Shown: piece by piece, positions 1-9,950 of the stretch
How the letters are laid out: each line of letters begins with the position of its first letter
Position numbering within the stretch: position 1 is the stretch's first letter
Assembly: GCA_016719785.1 (NCBI GenBank)
Contig: JADJYJ010000013.1
Coordinates: forward strand, 1-56,754
DNA: 56,754 nt
Reading direction: 5' to 3'
DNA from: Candidatus Amarolinea dominans
GTDB taxonomy: Bacteria > Chloroflexota > Anaerolineae > SSC4 > Amarolineaceae
Notes under the pieces: model-generated
The model's database searches: none
The model's input: the letters and a program-made list of their open reading frames with translations, nothing else
Told to the model about the DNA's origin: nothing
Translations under genes and position numbers: made by a program

Positions 1-1018
1 TAAACACCGCTGCTAAGTTCATGTCCCTGGTCATCAGCCCGATCTGATCTCCGAAATCCCCGCGAGGATGCCGTCGCCTGCGGTGGCAGGTGGTCGGGTC
101 CTTGCTGATCCTGTAGGGGCCTCACCTCTCTTTCTAATCCACACGGATCTGTGCCCAGACTCACGTTGCATTACCCCGAGCCAGTGGAATCTCATACACC
201 TCCCACAGACGTCCCTTGGTGCCGGGAGCTTCGACCTTATGTGCTCACTCTATACCGGGAAGTGATCCTCTGGACGACAACCGGATCGAAATATAGCCTT
301 TTTTCTTGTTCGAGATAGCATCCGAACAGGATTTGCGAACCTGGAGTAATGCCCACGTACCATTGGTCGCCCGCGGGTGCCCGACACCGAAGTAGTCCAG
401 AGTCAAGTGCTCGTAGAATCAACCGGTGTTCTCAGACGGGTTCTTCACTCCTTGCGCACAACCGAAATCGGCCCATCGCAAGCCGTTGAGTGCCACGCAG
501 GCAGCAACCTGGTTCTATCCATCAGCGCACCTATACCCCCGCTGACTACCTGACTTCGCTGCTGAACATGATTTCCGATTCTATTGAGTTCCCACTGGGC
601 GCCACAGGAACCTCAACGAGCTTTTTGGCCGCAACGAGTCATGGCGCTTCGCTGGAAAGCGTCGTTTGAGGCCAATCGGCTTCAGCCTGCTCAACGTGCG
701 ATCTGGCGTGCCGCGACGCCCAGCTTGAAGCAGATGCTTCCTGTACTTCCATCTGTTTCTCCTGATCCGGGTTTTTTGAATACGAGAGGCGATTTTACGA
801 ATGGTTCGATAGCCACCCAGTTCTGCGGGGAGTAGATGCCCAGACCGTCCTGGCCCAGGGGGATGTACAATCCTCTAAAGCTCTACCGGCCAATTGGTGG
901 GCTAATCCATCTCGGCTTGGCAACACTGTGAATGTCAATTGTACTTCTGACAAACGCCCCCGCAGGCAACGCTGGGTTCCCATGGACATTGGGTACCGGG
1001 CAACACCAAGTAATGTAT
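1..1018. other. Region without a confident gene
   Basis: I see no open frame here with recognisable protein character or a good ribosome site. Short frames of 60-85 codons exist on both strands, but each is broken by stops and none keeps a plausible composition. The stretch leads directly into an M23 peptidase remnant at about 1019, so part of it is probably the decayed or frameshifted upstream half of that gene. Low sequence quality is an equally possible reason for the lack of frames. Confidence 0.5.
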
Positions 1019-1345
1019 GCTGCACAGGCCGAACAGGTGATGCCTCGTGACTGGGACTCGTCTGGCTACGGGTACCGAATGGACGTCCACACCTCGAAGT
1101 GAACTCTATTTTTATTGAGAGCCGCGTGTATCGCCATCTCTACGCCCATCTGACGAGTTTCAATGTGGCACTGAACGACAACGTCGCGATACCATCATTT
1201 GCGAAGTCAGGCGCAACCACTGGTCCCCCTGTTTCCGCCTGCGACCCCGCCCAAGTGCCTATCGCCCCGCATCTTCATTTCCACATCAACCCCCACAATG
1301 CCAGCACGGACGCCGTGGATGCTTCGCCGATGTTGGGCTTCGTGC
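1019..1345 (+). pseudogene. M23-type (LytM) peptidase remnant, frameshifted
   Basis: Two adjacent frames together give a recognisable M23 metallopeptidase core. From 1019 one frame reads AAQAEQV then DSSGYGYRMDV, and from 1099 another frame reads YRHLYAHLTSFNVALNDNV, then SGATTG and APHLHFHI. The LYAHL and HLHF motifs are the hallmark of M23 endopeptidases, which cut peptide cross-links in cell walls; HLHF carries zinc-ligand and catalytic histidines. A shift of frame near 1090-1105 separates the parts, and an earlier one near 1018 is likely because VY is expected just before AAQA. No intact reading frame survives, so I call it a pseudogene or an error-damaged gene. It neighbours decayed RHS sequence, so it may once have been part of a secreted toxin or lytic locus. 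Confidence 0.6.
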
Positions 1346-2124
1346 CGATGACCACCTATCCAAATTCAGGCGCTACGTGCGGCACAATCTATCCGCTGAA
1401 CGGCGCCCAGAGCCCTGCGTATCCTCGGCCAGACCGGTGGCATTCCGCGAAGACGTTGCAACCGCGCTCTCGGATCATTACTGGTTCTGTTATCAAGAGC
1501 GATTCCCTCACTTCTCAACGCACGGCTCCAGATGCTTCATGAAAAGGATGCCAAACAACGGCCCAGGCTGGAACGCCAATCCTGGGATTACTGGCTCTCC
1601 CTGAATTGCGGTATGCCAACGTTTCATTCAAGCAGACGGGACACACTGTATTTGGGTTTGCGGCTGGGTGGAACCGTGAATGATGATTCCGCCGCATATG
1701 GGCCGTGATGATAACCCATACGACACGTCGCGAAATCACAGGCTGTGCCTCGGCCTCGTGGCAGTGGCAAAGCATCAAGACAACGGGGCGCGTCCCTACC
1801 TTTGACGTCAGCGAAGGCGAGCGGAGTCATCAACATCTGGATGCGTGAAGATGGCATGAGAACTTGCCTGCGTCCTTCTGACCCGGCAGGTGGGGATTGT
1901 AATCCCACAGGCAACATCAGGTGTGGGGGGGATACTGACCGAACTTCTTGCTTTCTTCGCTCACAGAGAAAAGTATGGGAACCATGAGATTAGTGCATTG
2001 CCGACAAGACAGGTTGGGTGCTGTTATGCAGTGTGGCGCTGGACCACATGTTCTGGTCTCCTACAACCTCCAGAACAGACCGCAACGCCCGCTGTCGCCC
2101 CAATGACGCGGTGGCGACGGCGCG
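1346..2124. other. Region without a confident gene
   Basis: Frames here are short and overlap on both strands. A fragment reading SGATCGTIYPLNG just after the M23 core may be its C-terminal continuation in the same plus-strand frame, up to about 1540. Beyond this I see no domain, no good start and no structured RNA. The mix of open pieces in different frames suggests decayed or error-rich coding sequence on the plus strand. Confidence 0.4.
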
Positions 2125-2762
2125 TTGTCGCCACCCGCAAGCGCGTCGCCGACGGTGACAACATTGCCAAAGGACACCCCAGTCGTTGCAGTTGCCGGTC
2201 CCTTGCCTGCCACAATTGCAGTCGCTACTTCCGGCCCAACTGGTCAACCCCAGCGCTGGCTGGCGCAGATACACGACAATCTCCCCTATGTGGGCGTGTC
2301 CTTTGCCTATCCGGCCGATTGGAGTTCGTTCCAGTGCGTGAAAAGCCAGACCAGATACATCACCCTATTTCCAATTGAGTGCTCCTGTGTGGATCACCTG
2401 GGTGGCAACATACGGGTCGCCATTGTATATATGGGGTCTGAGTTTGCTAAGGAGGAAGCCTGCGCTCTTGGGTTGAGAAGTAGCCTGCGAATGACACTGC
2501 CCGAGCAATCCTTCGGGGCTACACATTGTCTGCGACTTCCGAGCCACCTTTGTGGAGCCCAATGGCAGCTGCGTAGATGGTCCGAAGCTCACTTGCGGAC
2601 AAAAGCGGCGCCGCAACGCTGGAAAGTATCTTCATAAAACAAGGAGACAACGTAGTAATTCAGATCAGCAGCGCCACTTGGACCGAATATGCCCCTGCCC
2701 TACGGGCCGTCCTGGAAGACATCGCCCGATCCTTTCATTCTCAGCCGTTGCACCCAGGACGT
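2125..2762 (+). pseudogene. Frameshifted hypothetical protein
   Basis: A plus-strand frame from 2125 begins with a Pro/Thr/Ala-rich stretch and continues with plausible globular sequence (WLAQIHDNLPYVGVSFAYP, then IRVAIVYMG). It derails near 2520-2560, and sensible sequence resumes in the frame open from 2577 (SGAATLESIFIKQGDNVVIQ, then EYAPALRAVLEDIARSF) to a stop at 2763-2765. A segment between them reads EPNGSCVDGPKLTCG in a third frame. This pattern fits one gene of roughly 200 codons with two indels. I recognise no family. A low-complexity segment before a globular domain is typical of secreted lipoproteins in this window, but no signal peptide is visible in frame. Confidence 0.4.
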
Positions 2763-2989
2763 TGAACGAGATGTATGGGGGTAGACCCACGAGGTACTCC
2801 ACCGATTTCACCCCCGATGTTCAACACTTGTCCAGAGCCTTCTGGCGAGCAGACAGATCGATCTGGTTGTGCATGATCGGCCAATCGGCGCTCGTGGCCG
2901 TGCGTCCCGGATGTTTGGCAACCTGCGCAGCGTCTCGGGAGCACCGGTTCGTATGGCGGTCGGCCAGCCCAATCCCTGACCTGGGGCAG

Positions 2990-4126
2990 CCAGGCCACAC
3001 ACGCTACAGCTACGACGTGGCCAGCCGGTTGCTGACGGTGCAGGATCACGCGCGAGCAACCAGACGACGCTGACCCACGACCTGTTGGGCCGCAAGACGA
3101 GCATGAACGATCCGGACATGGGGCGGGCGAAGTATCGCTACGATGCGGCGGGCAACCTGATGAAACCAGCGTCGCGCTACCAGGCGATCTGCTTCTAATA
3201 CGACGGCCACAATCGGCTGGTGGGCAAGACCTATCATGCGGGCATCGCAACCTGGACATCCTGACGTGCAGCGGGGCTTATGCCGTCGGCTTCAGCTACG
3301 ACAGCACGGGCGCGAACGGCAACCTGGGGCAAAGAGGCCGACGCACGGGCATGAACGATCCATCGGGCGGGCAGCAGCGCTGGGCCTATGATCTGCGGGC
3401 CGGGTGATCACCGAGACCCAGGTGATCAGGTACAGGGGGCGGCGCCTTCGTGACGGCCTGGTGGTTGACCCCAGCCGACCGGCCGCTTGTGTGGCGAATA
3501 TCCTGGCGGCGCAACGGGTAAATAAAGGCGAGCAGTGATGTTCACCTACAACACCCCGGGGCTTGCTGCGCCAGGTGCAGAGCAACGGCAGCACTTACTA
3601 TGTGGGCGACATGCCACAACGCCGTGAGCCAGACGACGCAACGCTGGCTGGGCAGCACGACGGGAGTGCAGCGGCCTACACCCACCGCGGCCGAAACTTC
3701 CGGCTGGTGACGCGGAAGACCGGCAACGTCCCCCCTACACCAACCTGCAGAACATCAGCCACCTACGACGACGGGGAAGTGACGACGATCACGGATGCGG
3801 CGGCGTATGGCGGCACCGACGCAGACCTTCGCCTCACGATGCGCTGCACCGGCTGAGCACGGCGCAGCTAGCGGATCGCGGCTATGGCGGTTACAGCCTG
3901 AAGAACTTACGGCTACGACGCCATCGGCAACCTGACCCACTTCGAGAGCGCGCGACGCAGAATCCATTACCAGGACGCGGGCGCACAAGCATGCGGTGAC
4001 GCACATCGGCGGCACGGCGCCCGGCAACCAGAAATACTGGTACGACGCCAACGGCAACGCGCGCGGCGCATCAGCGGCAGCCAGGACATCACGCTGAGTT
4101 ACGATGCCGAAAACCGGCTGACGGGC
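2990..4126 (+). pseudogene. RHS/YD-repeat region, broken by many frameshifts
   Basis: Fragments of YD repeats occur in all three plus-strand frames: RYSYDVASRLLTVQD at about 2998, THDLLGRKTSMNDPD and KYRYDAAGNLM at about 3070-3165, YDGHNRLVGKTY at about 3200, and LSYDAENRL-type text just before 4127. YD repeats form the shell of RHS toxins, which encapsulates and delivers a variable C-terminal toxin. Here the frame changes every 60-200 bases, so no shell protein can be made from this sequence as read. The region leads without a break into the better preserved RHS core at 4127-5311, so both are one gene, either decayed or poorly sequenced. Confidence 0.7.
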
Positions 4127-5311
4127 ATGTCCGGCGGTGTCACGGCGAGTTACATCTACGACGGGGACGGAGCAGGTCAAGGAGACGGTCGGCGGCGCAA
4201 CGACGGTCTACATCGGGAACACCTTCAGTGGACGGGCAGCACGGCCACGATGAAGAAGTATTACTACGCCGAAGCAGTGCGGGTCGCCATGCGCACGGGG
4301 GTCAGCCCGGGCACAGTGAACTACCTGCTGAGCGATCATCTCGGTTCGCAGGCGCTGACGCTGACCAGCGCCGGCGCGCGGCTCAACACGAACACCGAGC
4401 TGCGCTACATGCCTTACGGCGTGGCGCGCTATACCGCTGGCGTGACGCTGACGACGTTCAACTTCACCGGTCAGCGCAAGGACAGCGGGAGCGGTTTGCT
4501 GTTCTACAACGCCAGGTGGTATGACCCTTATCTTAACCGGTGGATCCAACCCGACAGCATTATACCCAATCCTGGCGATCCGCAAAATCTCAATCGCTAC
4601 TCTTACTGCCGGAATAATCCTCTACGCTTTATCGATCCATCAGGCCACGATCCGCTGGATCAGGCCTGGCAAGAGGAATTTGAGCAGATGCATCATCGTG
4701 CGCCGACGGCCGAAGACATCTTGATTCGTCTGTTCTCGATAGCCTTTCCTGGCGAGTGGAATTGGTCAGTCTTCTACGACGCTGACGGTAACTACGTCCA
4801 GGGAAACCTGGAGAGCGTATTCCGTGACAACCGACCTGCTAACTGGTCATGGAATGACATGCCAAGCGCATTAGAACGATTGACCGGTTGGTACAAGACT
4901 GGCGAAGAGGGTATGTTCACCAGAGACATTGGTAGCCTGTTCGGAGGTCTAGCCAATCGCTTGGAAGCGCCAAACGCTTGGCCGGCGGTCAGCAATGCAG
5001 GGAATCCCATACGGACCTGGGTTTATTTTGATCGGCAGGGGTTGCCTGCCTCGTTCATGGGCACCTCAGATGACGATGCGAATGTGCATCATTGGGCTTG
5101 GGCGCTGACCATGGGGGCGGAGTACGGCCCGGGCGGCAGTTTGCTCAACACGGGGCGCGAAATCACGCAATTTCATGGCGATTGGCGCAATAGCTGGTCA
5201 GATGTCAGCATCGGAAATCGCGGGGCTGCGCTCGGTGTTCGATTCCGTGTCCTGGGGTTGACGGACATCACACACGCATGGAACCTCTTTATGCTGGATC
5301 GTTGGTTCTGA
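4127..5311 (+). CDS. RHS repeat-associated core and C-terminal tip
   Basis: This is the 3' part of an RHS protein. The core motifs run in order: LSDHLGSQALT near residue 66, LRYMPYGV near 92, FTGQRKDSGSGLLFYNARWY near 113-132, then RYSYCRNNPLRFIDPSGHD near 155-175. The last motif is the usual self-cleavage/tip boundary, so residues from about 176 to 394 form the variable tip, the presumed effector. The tip is rich in Trp and Asp and I recognise no toxin family in it. Residues 20-45 appear out of frame: neighbouring frames give EQVKETVGGATTVYIGN, which is the expected RHS text, so a pair of compensating indels is likely. The true start lies upstream in the broken YD region; the ATG at 4127 is only the first in frame. 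A lipoprotein gene follows 23 bases later and may encode immunity, by position only. Confidence 0.75.
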   Translation: MSGGVTASYIYDGDGAGQGDGRRRNDGLHREHLQWTGSTATMKKYYYAEAVRVAMRTGVSPGTVNYLLSDHLGSQALTLTSAGARLNTNTELRYMPYGVARYTAGVTLTTFNFTGQRKDSGSGLLFYNARWYDPYLNRWIQPDSIIPNPGDPQNLNRYSYCRNNPLRFIDPSGHDPLDQAWQEEFEQMHHRAPTAEDILIRLFSIAFPGEWNWSVFYDADGNYVQGNLESVFRDNRPANWSWNDMPSALERLTGWYKTGEEGMFTRDIGSLFGGLANRLEAPNAWPAVSNAGNPIRTWVYFDRQGLPASFMGTSDDDANVHHWAWALTMGAEYGPGGSLLNTGREITQFHGDWRNSWSDVSIGNRGAALGVRFRVLGLTDITHAWNLFMLDRWF

Positions 5312-5334
5312 TGGACGCTGCCAGGAGGCTTGTT

Positions 5335-5724
5335 ATGCAACATATCAGTGTTGCCGGCAGACTGGGAGCAGTGAGTGTCGTGATCTTGTTGGTCACACTG
5401 GTAGCTGGATGCTATTCATCGCCGTTGGAGGAGGCGAGAAAACAGGTGTCCGTAGGCACGCTGCGCGACGATGCGATCCGGATTCTGAGCGAAAAGGCCT
5501 GGTACCATCAGCCATGCCCCAATCTCGTAGGCGGCAAGCTTGAAACAATCACGGATCTTTTCTTCTTCGGCCGTCATAAGTATGACCAAGCCGACATCGT
5601 GATTGTCAAGAGTAAACCTGTCAATGGCGTATTCGTTGTGGGCGATGATCTCGGTAGCTTTGAGCCATACGTCTGGCATGCCGTCTACCGAGACTGTTTG
5701 CAGCGTGAACACTTCGAAGATTAG
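5335..5724 (+). CDS. Small lipoprotein next to RHS tip, possible immunity protein
   Basis: The product is 129 residues with an N-terminal hydrophobic signal ending in the lipobox LVAGC, so it should be lipid-anchored outside the cytoplasmic membrane. I chose the ATG at 5335 because AGGAGG (5323-5328) sits six bases upstream; in-frame starts at 5278 and 5311 lack this. After the anchor, a segment reads LRDDAIRILSEKAWYHQPC, followed by a short beta-rich domain (DIVIVKSKPVNGVFVVGDD) and a Cys near the C-terminus. No family is recognised. The gene follows the RHS tip by 23 bases in the same direction, which is the usual place for an immunity or accessory gene. That role is inferred from position. 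Confidence 0.7.
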   Translation: MQHISVAGRLGAVSVVILLVTLVAGCYSSPLEEARKQVSVGTLRDDAIRILSEKAWYHQPCPNLVGGKLETITDLFFFGRHKYDQADIVIVKSKPVNGVFVVGDDLGSFEPYVWHAVYRDCLQREHFED

Positions 5725-5810
5725 GTTTGTTGGTCTTGCCCTCAAGGCAGGTGGGGGGGGGAAGTTTGCGTTAAGCGCTTTCGGAGCAGTGCGGCTGCGG
5801 CAATTGGAAC

Positions 5811-5840
5811 CTGGGCAGAGCCAGTTTTGACTCTGCCCAG
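5811..5840. terminator. Perfect 10-bp hairpin, possible terminator
   Basis: CTGGGCAGAG (5811-5820) and CTCTGCCCAG (5831-5840) are perfect inverted repeats around a 10-base loop. The hairpin lies between the plus-strand lipoprotein and the 3' end of the minus-strand recombinase, so it could serve both directions. No T run follows on either side, so intrinsic termination would be weak. It could also be an end structure of the recombinase element. Confidence 0.4.
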
Positions 5841-5903
5841 CGCCAACATCGTCGGTGATGACGTTCGCCAGTTTCTGCCGTCTACGCCGGCAGCTTGCCT
5901 GAA

Positions 5904-7486
5904 TCACGGCGTTGGTGCGGCACACGTGGGGGGTACGACCGAAGGTGGCGGCGCCAGCGGTGTTGGGGACTGAAGCAGACGGCGCAATTGCGCTACCAGG
6001 GTCAGCCGTTCTGCGTCAGGCAGGGCCGGCACGGCCAGGCGCGCGAGCAGCGCCAGCGAGGTCTCCTCGGTGACAACGTCGTTGACTGGCGGGGGTGGGT
6101 CGGCTGGGGGCGCTGGAGTCAGATCGAGGCGTTGTTCGACCCGTATCATGGCGGCGAAGTAGTCAGCCGCGACGGTCTGGTCGTGGACGCGAGCGTAGAT
6201 CAAGGTGGAGTTGAGCCGACGGTGTCCCAGCAGCTTTTGGATCGAGGTGATGCGGCAGCCGGCGTTGAGCAGTTGCGTGGCACAGGTGTGGCGCAGGCGA
6301 TGGGGGTAGACTTTGATGCCGGTGCGTACGCCAGCAGCCTTGATGCGACTGCGCAGTAAGTCCTTGCAGACCGGTTGGTTGCGGTAGAGAAAGACGTGGT
6401 TGGTTGGCCCCATACCGCGCCCGGCCAGATAGGCTTGGAGCGCCTGCACGGTGATATCAGTGAGATAGACGGTGCGATCCTGCTGCCCCTTGCCCCGGCG
6501 GACGGTGAGTTGGCGGGCAGTCAGATTGAGATCGTCGAGGCGCAGTTCTTCGACCTCACCCAGGCGCAGCCCGCCCTGCCACATGAGGTAGAAGGCGGCG
6601 CGATCAAGCAGGGCATCGCGGTGCTGATGCGATAGCTTGGCCTGAGCGACGCGTTGCTCGCAGTCAGCGCGCAAACGACGCACCTCATCGTCGGTCAAGA
6701 AACGGGGGAGGCTATCCGGTTCCTTGAGATAGCGCAGGCGCAGCAACGCCTGCGGCACCCGGTGATCGTTGTCTTGCAGGAAGAGCACAAAGGCGTGCAA
6801 GGCGCGCAGGTCTTGGTTGATGCTTTTGGCGGCATAACCGGCAGCCAAGCGGTGATCCACATAGTCCAGGATGTATTGGCGTTTGACATCCGTTAACTGG
6901 GTCACGGCATGGTGTTCGCACAGCCAGCGCCAGAGACGGAGGTGGCCGCTCCAGAAGCGTCGGATGTTGTCTTCCAGCCGAGCGGGGCGCCAGTTGGCTT
7001 GACGGAGGTGTTGATAACGCCTCAGTTCGGACACAAGCCACTGCGGTAGACCGGCGGTATGTAGGGTCACCTCAAACGGGTGGGCCTTGCTTTCGAGTTG
7101 ACCCCGCTCATGACGTAGGAAGCGGCGAAACTTGGGCCAGGGCGTTACGACACATGTCGGTCCATTCGGCACTCAGTTGTTTGGCTTGGATGTAGGCGAG
7201 CGCGCCACGGGTCGGTGTCCAGGTCGAGTTGGCTATGTGGCTTAAGATTGAGGCCCAAGACGTGACCGGCCATGGGGATGTAGAGGATTCTGATAACGGG
7301 CAGACTAGCGCCGCCACTGAGCAGCCACGCCTGATAGCGTTCCAGGAATGCAATGTTCTCGGTTGGCCAGGCGGCCGTGGGCTGGGGCCGCGGCACAGCA
7401 GGCGGCATACGTTGATCGTGGCCGTAGTGCAGGGCCTGGTCGTAGCGTTGGGCAACTAAATGATCGGGAATGCGTTTAGGGTTCAT
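5904..7486 (-). pseudogene. Tyrosine recombinase, second of a tandem pair, two frameshifts
   Basis: The main frame (7172 down to 5904, 422 codons) carries all tyrosine-recombinase catalytic motifs: GGLRLGE (Arg), RRGKGQQDR (Lys), HRLRHT (His-x-x-Arg), LLGHRRLNST (His) and the nucleophile in LIYARV. A Pro-rich tail follows. The N-terminal core-binding domain is split. Codons from the ATG at 7486 give ERYQAWLLSGG to LDLDTD; then AYIQAKQLSAEWTDMCRNAL lies in the next frame; then KFRRFLRHERG enters the main frame. Each shift is +1 and falls at a CCC run (near 7213 and 7135). Repaired, the protein would be about 527 residues. Its ATG overlaps the stop of the upstream recombinase (ATGA at 7483-7486), so the two genes are translationally coupled. 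Either sequencing errors or real decay could explain the shifts. Confidence 0.8.
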
Positions 7487-8370
7487 GATGCGCCTCCCGC
7501 GGGCGCGGTGTCAGCCCAATTCTCGATTTGTGCGCAGGCGGCATTGTAGTCGGCTTGCACCTGACGATCATTGGCAGCCACGTAGATCTGCGTGGTTTCC
7601 AGCCAGGCGTGGCCGAGCAGTTTCTGGATGGTAGTCACCGGCACGTCAGCGTTGAGCAGGTCGTTGGCGAAGGTGTGGCGCAAACGGTGGGCGGTGAGGG
7701 TGACACCGGCTTGTGTACGGTAGGCGAGCAAACGCAGATGGATGGCCGTAGTGGAGAGACCCTGGCCTTGGTAGCTGACGAAGAGGGCGTCGCAGGTGAC
7801 GTGCGGGCGCACGGCCAGATAGGTACGTACAGCCTGTTCAGCCTGCGGCGAAAGGTAGGCCGTGCGATCCTTGCTGCCTTTGCCGTGAATTATCATGCGG
7901 GGCAGCGTTTCGTCCAGAAAGAGGTCTGTGAGTCGCAGCGTCGCGACCTCCGAGATGCGCAGGCCACAGCGTAGCATGAGGAGAAACATCGCCCGATCGC
8001 GCGGGTCAGTGATAACGGCGAAGAATTTGCGGATGGCATCTTGCTGAACGGGTCGTGGCAGGCGCTGTGGCTCGCGTAACCCATGCCGGTGCGGCAATAC
8101 AGGGCAGACCAACGTGGTGTCTTCGTCAGCAAGAAATGTGTAGAAAGCAGTGATGGCAGCCAGGCGGCGGTTGATTGTGCTGGGTTGACACCCTTGGCTG
8201 GCCTGTTGCCTCACGAAGCGGTCAATATCCCGCAACGTGACGGCGGCCGGTAGCAGGTCGCCGACGAGGTCTGCAAACTGTCGCAAATCGCCACGGTAAT
8301 CCCGCCAGGTGCGCGCATCAGGGTTGCGACGGCGCACCCAATTGACGAAGCATTCGATCTCGGTTAGCAT
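7483..8370 (-). CDS. Site-specific tyrosine recombinase (XerC/D-like)
   Basis: This 295-residue protein is the usual length for a XerC/D-type phage integrase. Residues 1-100 form the SAM-like core-binding domain (FVNWVRRRNPDARTW, then STINRRLAAITAFYTFL). The catalytic domain holds CGLRISEV (Arg), HGKGSKDR (Lys), AHRLRHTF (His-x-x-Arg), LLGHAWLETT (His) and the nucleophilic Tyr in QIYVAANDRQ. The ATG at 8370 is preceded by GGAGGT at a good distance. The downstream recombinase starts inside its stop codon, so the pair is one transcript. Tandem recombinases suggest a self-mobile module. It sits between an RHS tip and an orphan RHS tip, so it may have inserted into, or shuffled, RHS cassettes. 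Confidence 0.9.
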   Translation of the reverse strand: MLTEIECFVNWVRRRNPDARTWRDYRGDLRQFADLVGDLLPAAVTLRDIDRFVRQQASQGCQPSTINRRLAAITAFYTFLADEDTTLVCPVLPHRHGLREPQRLPRPVQQDAIRKFFAVITDPRDRAMFLLMLRCGLRISEVATLRLTDLFLDETLPRMIIHGKGSKDRTAYLSPQAEQAVRTYLAVRPHVTCDALFVSYQGQGLSTTAIHLRLLAYRTQAGVTLTAHRLRHTFANDLLNADVPVTTIQKLLGHAWLETTQIYVAANDRQVQADYNAACAQIENWADTAPAGGAS

Positions 8371-8481
8371 AACGGTACCTCCTGTGGAATGAGATGGGTG
8401 TGATTGGAATCCCCACCCATTCTACTCCCAGGAGGCGCACATGTGCCCCAGCAGTGAACGGCTGCCGGTTAAGATAAGTGA

Positions 8482-9303
8482 TCGGCGCTGGGGAGGTTTG
8501 CGAGCGCGGATACGCTGATCCCCCAGCCGCAAAATCCGCAAAGTTTCAACAGATACACCTACGCGGCCAATAATCCTCTACGCTTCGTCGACCCCTCGGG
8601 CCATTATGAATGTGAAGGCGATCGTGATTGTCAGGTTCCTAAACGGCCCCCGCGAGGACGCGTCTTCCCTGATCGCGATCTCACGCAGTTTGCCGTTGCC
8701 CAGGCGCAATTCATGGCTCAGAGCCTGGTGACGAGCTGGCTGGCCTACGCAAATGCGCATCTTGCACGGACCGGCAGCCCAGGATTCAAAGCTGGCGCCT
8801 ATTGGAGTTTTCGGGGGCTGGTGGGCGACGGCAAACGCTGGGATTTCAAGGATGTGATGGAGGATGAGCTTGGCAAGAGTTTTCTGCTCTGTTCCGCATC
8901 TCGCTGCTACTGGTTCGAATACTCTGTGCTCGGCAACATCCTGTACGGTTACGTGGGTATGCAGGCCGGCTTCGCAGAATGGGAGGTTCGATTGGGCGCG
9001 AGCTACGCCGAGGCGCGTGATCCAGAGAACAACGCCAAACGTAACTGGCCCGCCATTCACCCAATTGCCTATTTACCTGCGGAGCGCCGTGACTCCTGGC
9101 ACGATGATTCCTTTGATTATGTCGCGGTCGGCATGGGCATCGAGATGAGCAGACGTTCTGGCGGTCATGTCACCTTGCAAGCGTTCCAGGCGCTGGTGGC
9201 AGAGTATCATGATTCCCTGGCGGCTGGGACGCCGAACTATGCTCCAGTACAGGGGTCTGGTGCGCCCTATGCCGTTGGTCACTTCGACAACAGGCCGAGG
9301 TGA
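8482..9303 (+). pseudogene. Orphan RHS C-terminal tip
   Basis: The open frame starts at TCG 8482, directly after an in-frame TGA, and reads SALGRFASADTLIPQPQNP, then RYTYAANNPLRFVDPSGHY. This is the last piece of the RHS core with its tip boundary. The upstream shell and the FYNARWYDP motif are missing. The variable tip runs from about residue 40 to 274 and contains GVGMGIEMSRRSGGHVTLQ near its end; no toxin family is recognised. There is no proper start or ribosome site, so the sequence is a displaced tip of the kind that accumulates downstream of RHS genes and can recombine onto them. It differs fully from the tip at 4300-5311 after the shared PSGH boundary. The recombinase pair lies between the two tips. 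Confidence 0.75.
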
Positions 9304-9307
9304 CGCC

Positions 9308-9916
9308 ATGAACACACGGAGATTACGTTTGGCGATCCTGACACTGGCGACTTGTCTCACTGTGGCTGTCTTGCTCTCCATCTGCTCACCCGGCGCCCCG
9401 GCGCCGTTGCGGCCCTTTACCACTGAATCCATGCTGATGGATGCTACGCTGTTCCCTCCTGGTTGGAGTAATCGGCCCATCAGCCCAACCGCAGACTCGC
9501 ATGGCGCCCTGGAGCACCCGTCACGAGACATGAATGGAGACGGCGTCGTCGTTCACGAGATATATCGTTACGAATTCGTGCGCAGTGCGCAGCGTGAGTA
9601 CAAACGCCAACTGGACGTGTTTTACACATCTGGACAATGTGGCGCCTCTGGGGAATAAAGGTCAGAAATGACGGCACGGCTTGACTTCGCAGACGAGGCG
9701 TACGTAGCCTGTGCAAGCTACATTGCGCCCAATACGGAAGGCGCCAGTCGTTGCGGCATGTTGGCGCGATATGGCGAGTTCGTCGTACGATTTTCGGCCC
9801 AAATTGCCCCCGCGGCGCCGGCGGCGCTTGACGAGGATGAGTTGGGCGAGTTGCTGGTCAAACTCGACGATCGGTGGGAAGCGGCCATGGCATCACTCCC
9901 GACGCCATCGCCGTGA
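9308..9916 (+). pseudogene. Lipoprotein gene with in-frame stop, next to orphan RHS tip
   Basis: From the ATG at 9308, four bases after the RHS tip stop, a signal peptide ends in the lipobox LLSIC. The frame runs 116 codons to TAA at 9656-9658. The same frame then stays open to 9916 and keeps good protein character (RLDFADEAYVACASYIAPN, CGMLARYGEFVVRFSAQI, DEDELGELLVKLDDRWEAAM). No frameshift is needed, so this looks like one gene of about 202 codons cut by a nonsense change. Reinitiation at ATG 9668 could make the second half. The family is unknown. Its place directly after an RHS tip matches the lipoprotein at 5335, which suggests an immunity or accessory role. Confidence 0.6.
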
Positions 9917-9950
9917 TCTACCACGAGTGGCGCAATCAGCCCGGTTTTTG

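Noticed and set aside
5904..8370. Complete RIT (recombinase-in-trio) element
   Set aside because: Three overlapping frames are present, but the middle and last ones are parts of a single frameshifted recombinase, so only two recombinases exist.
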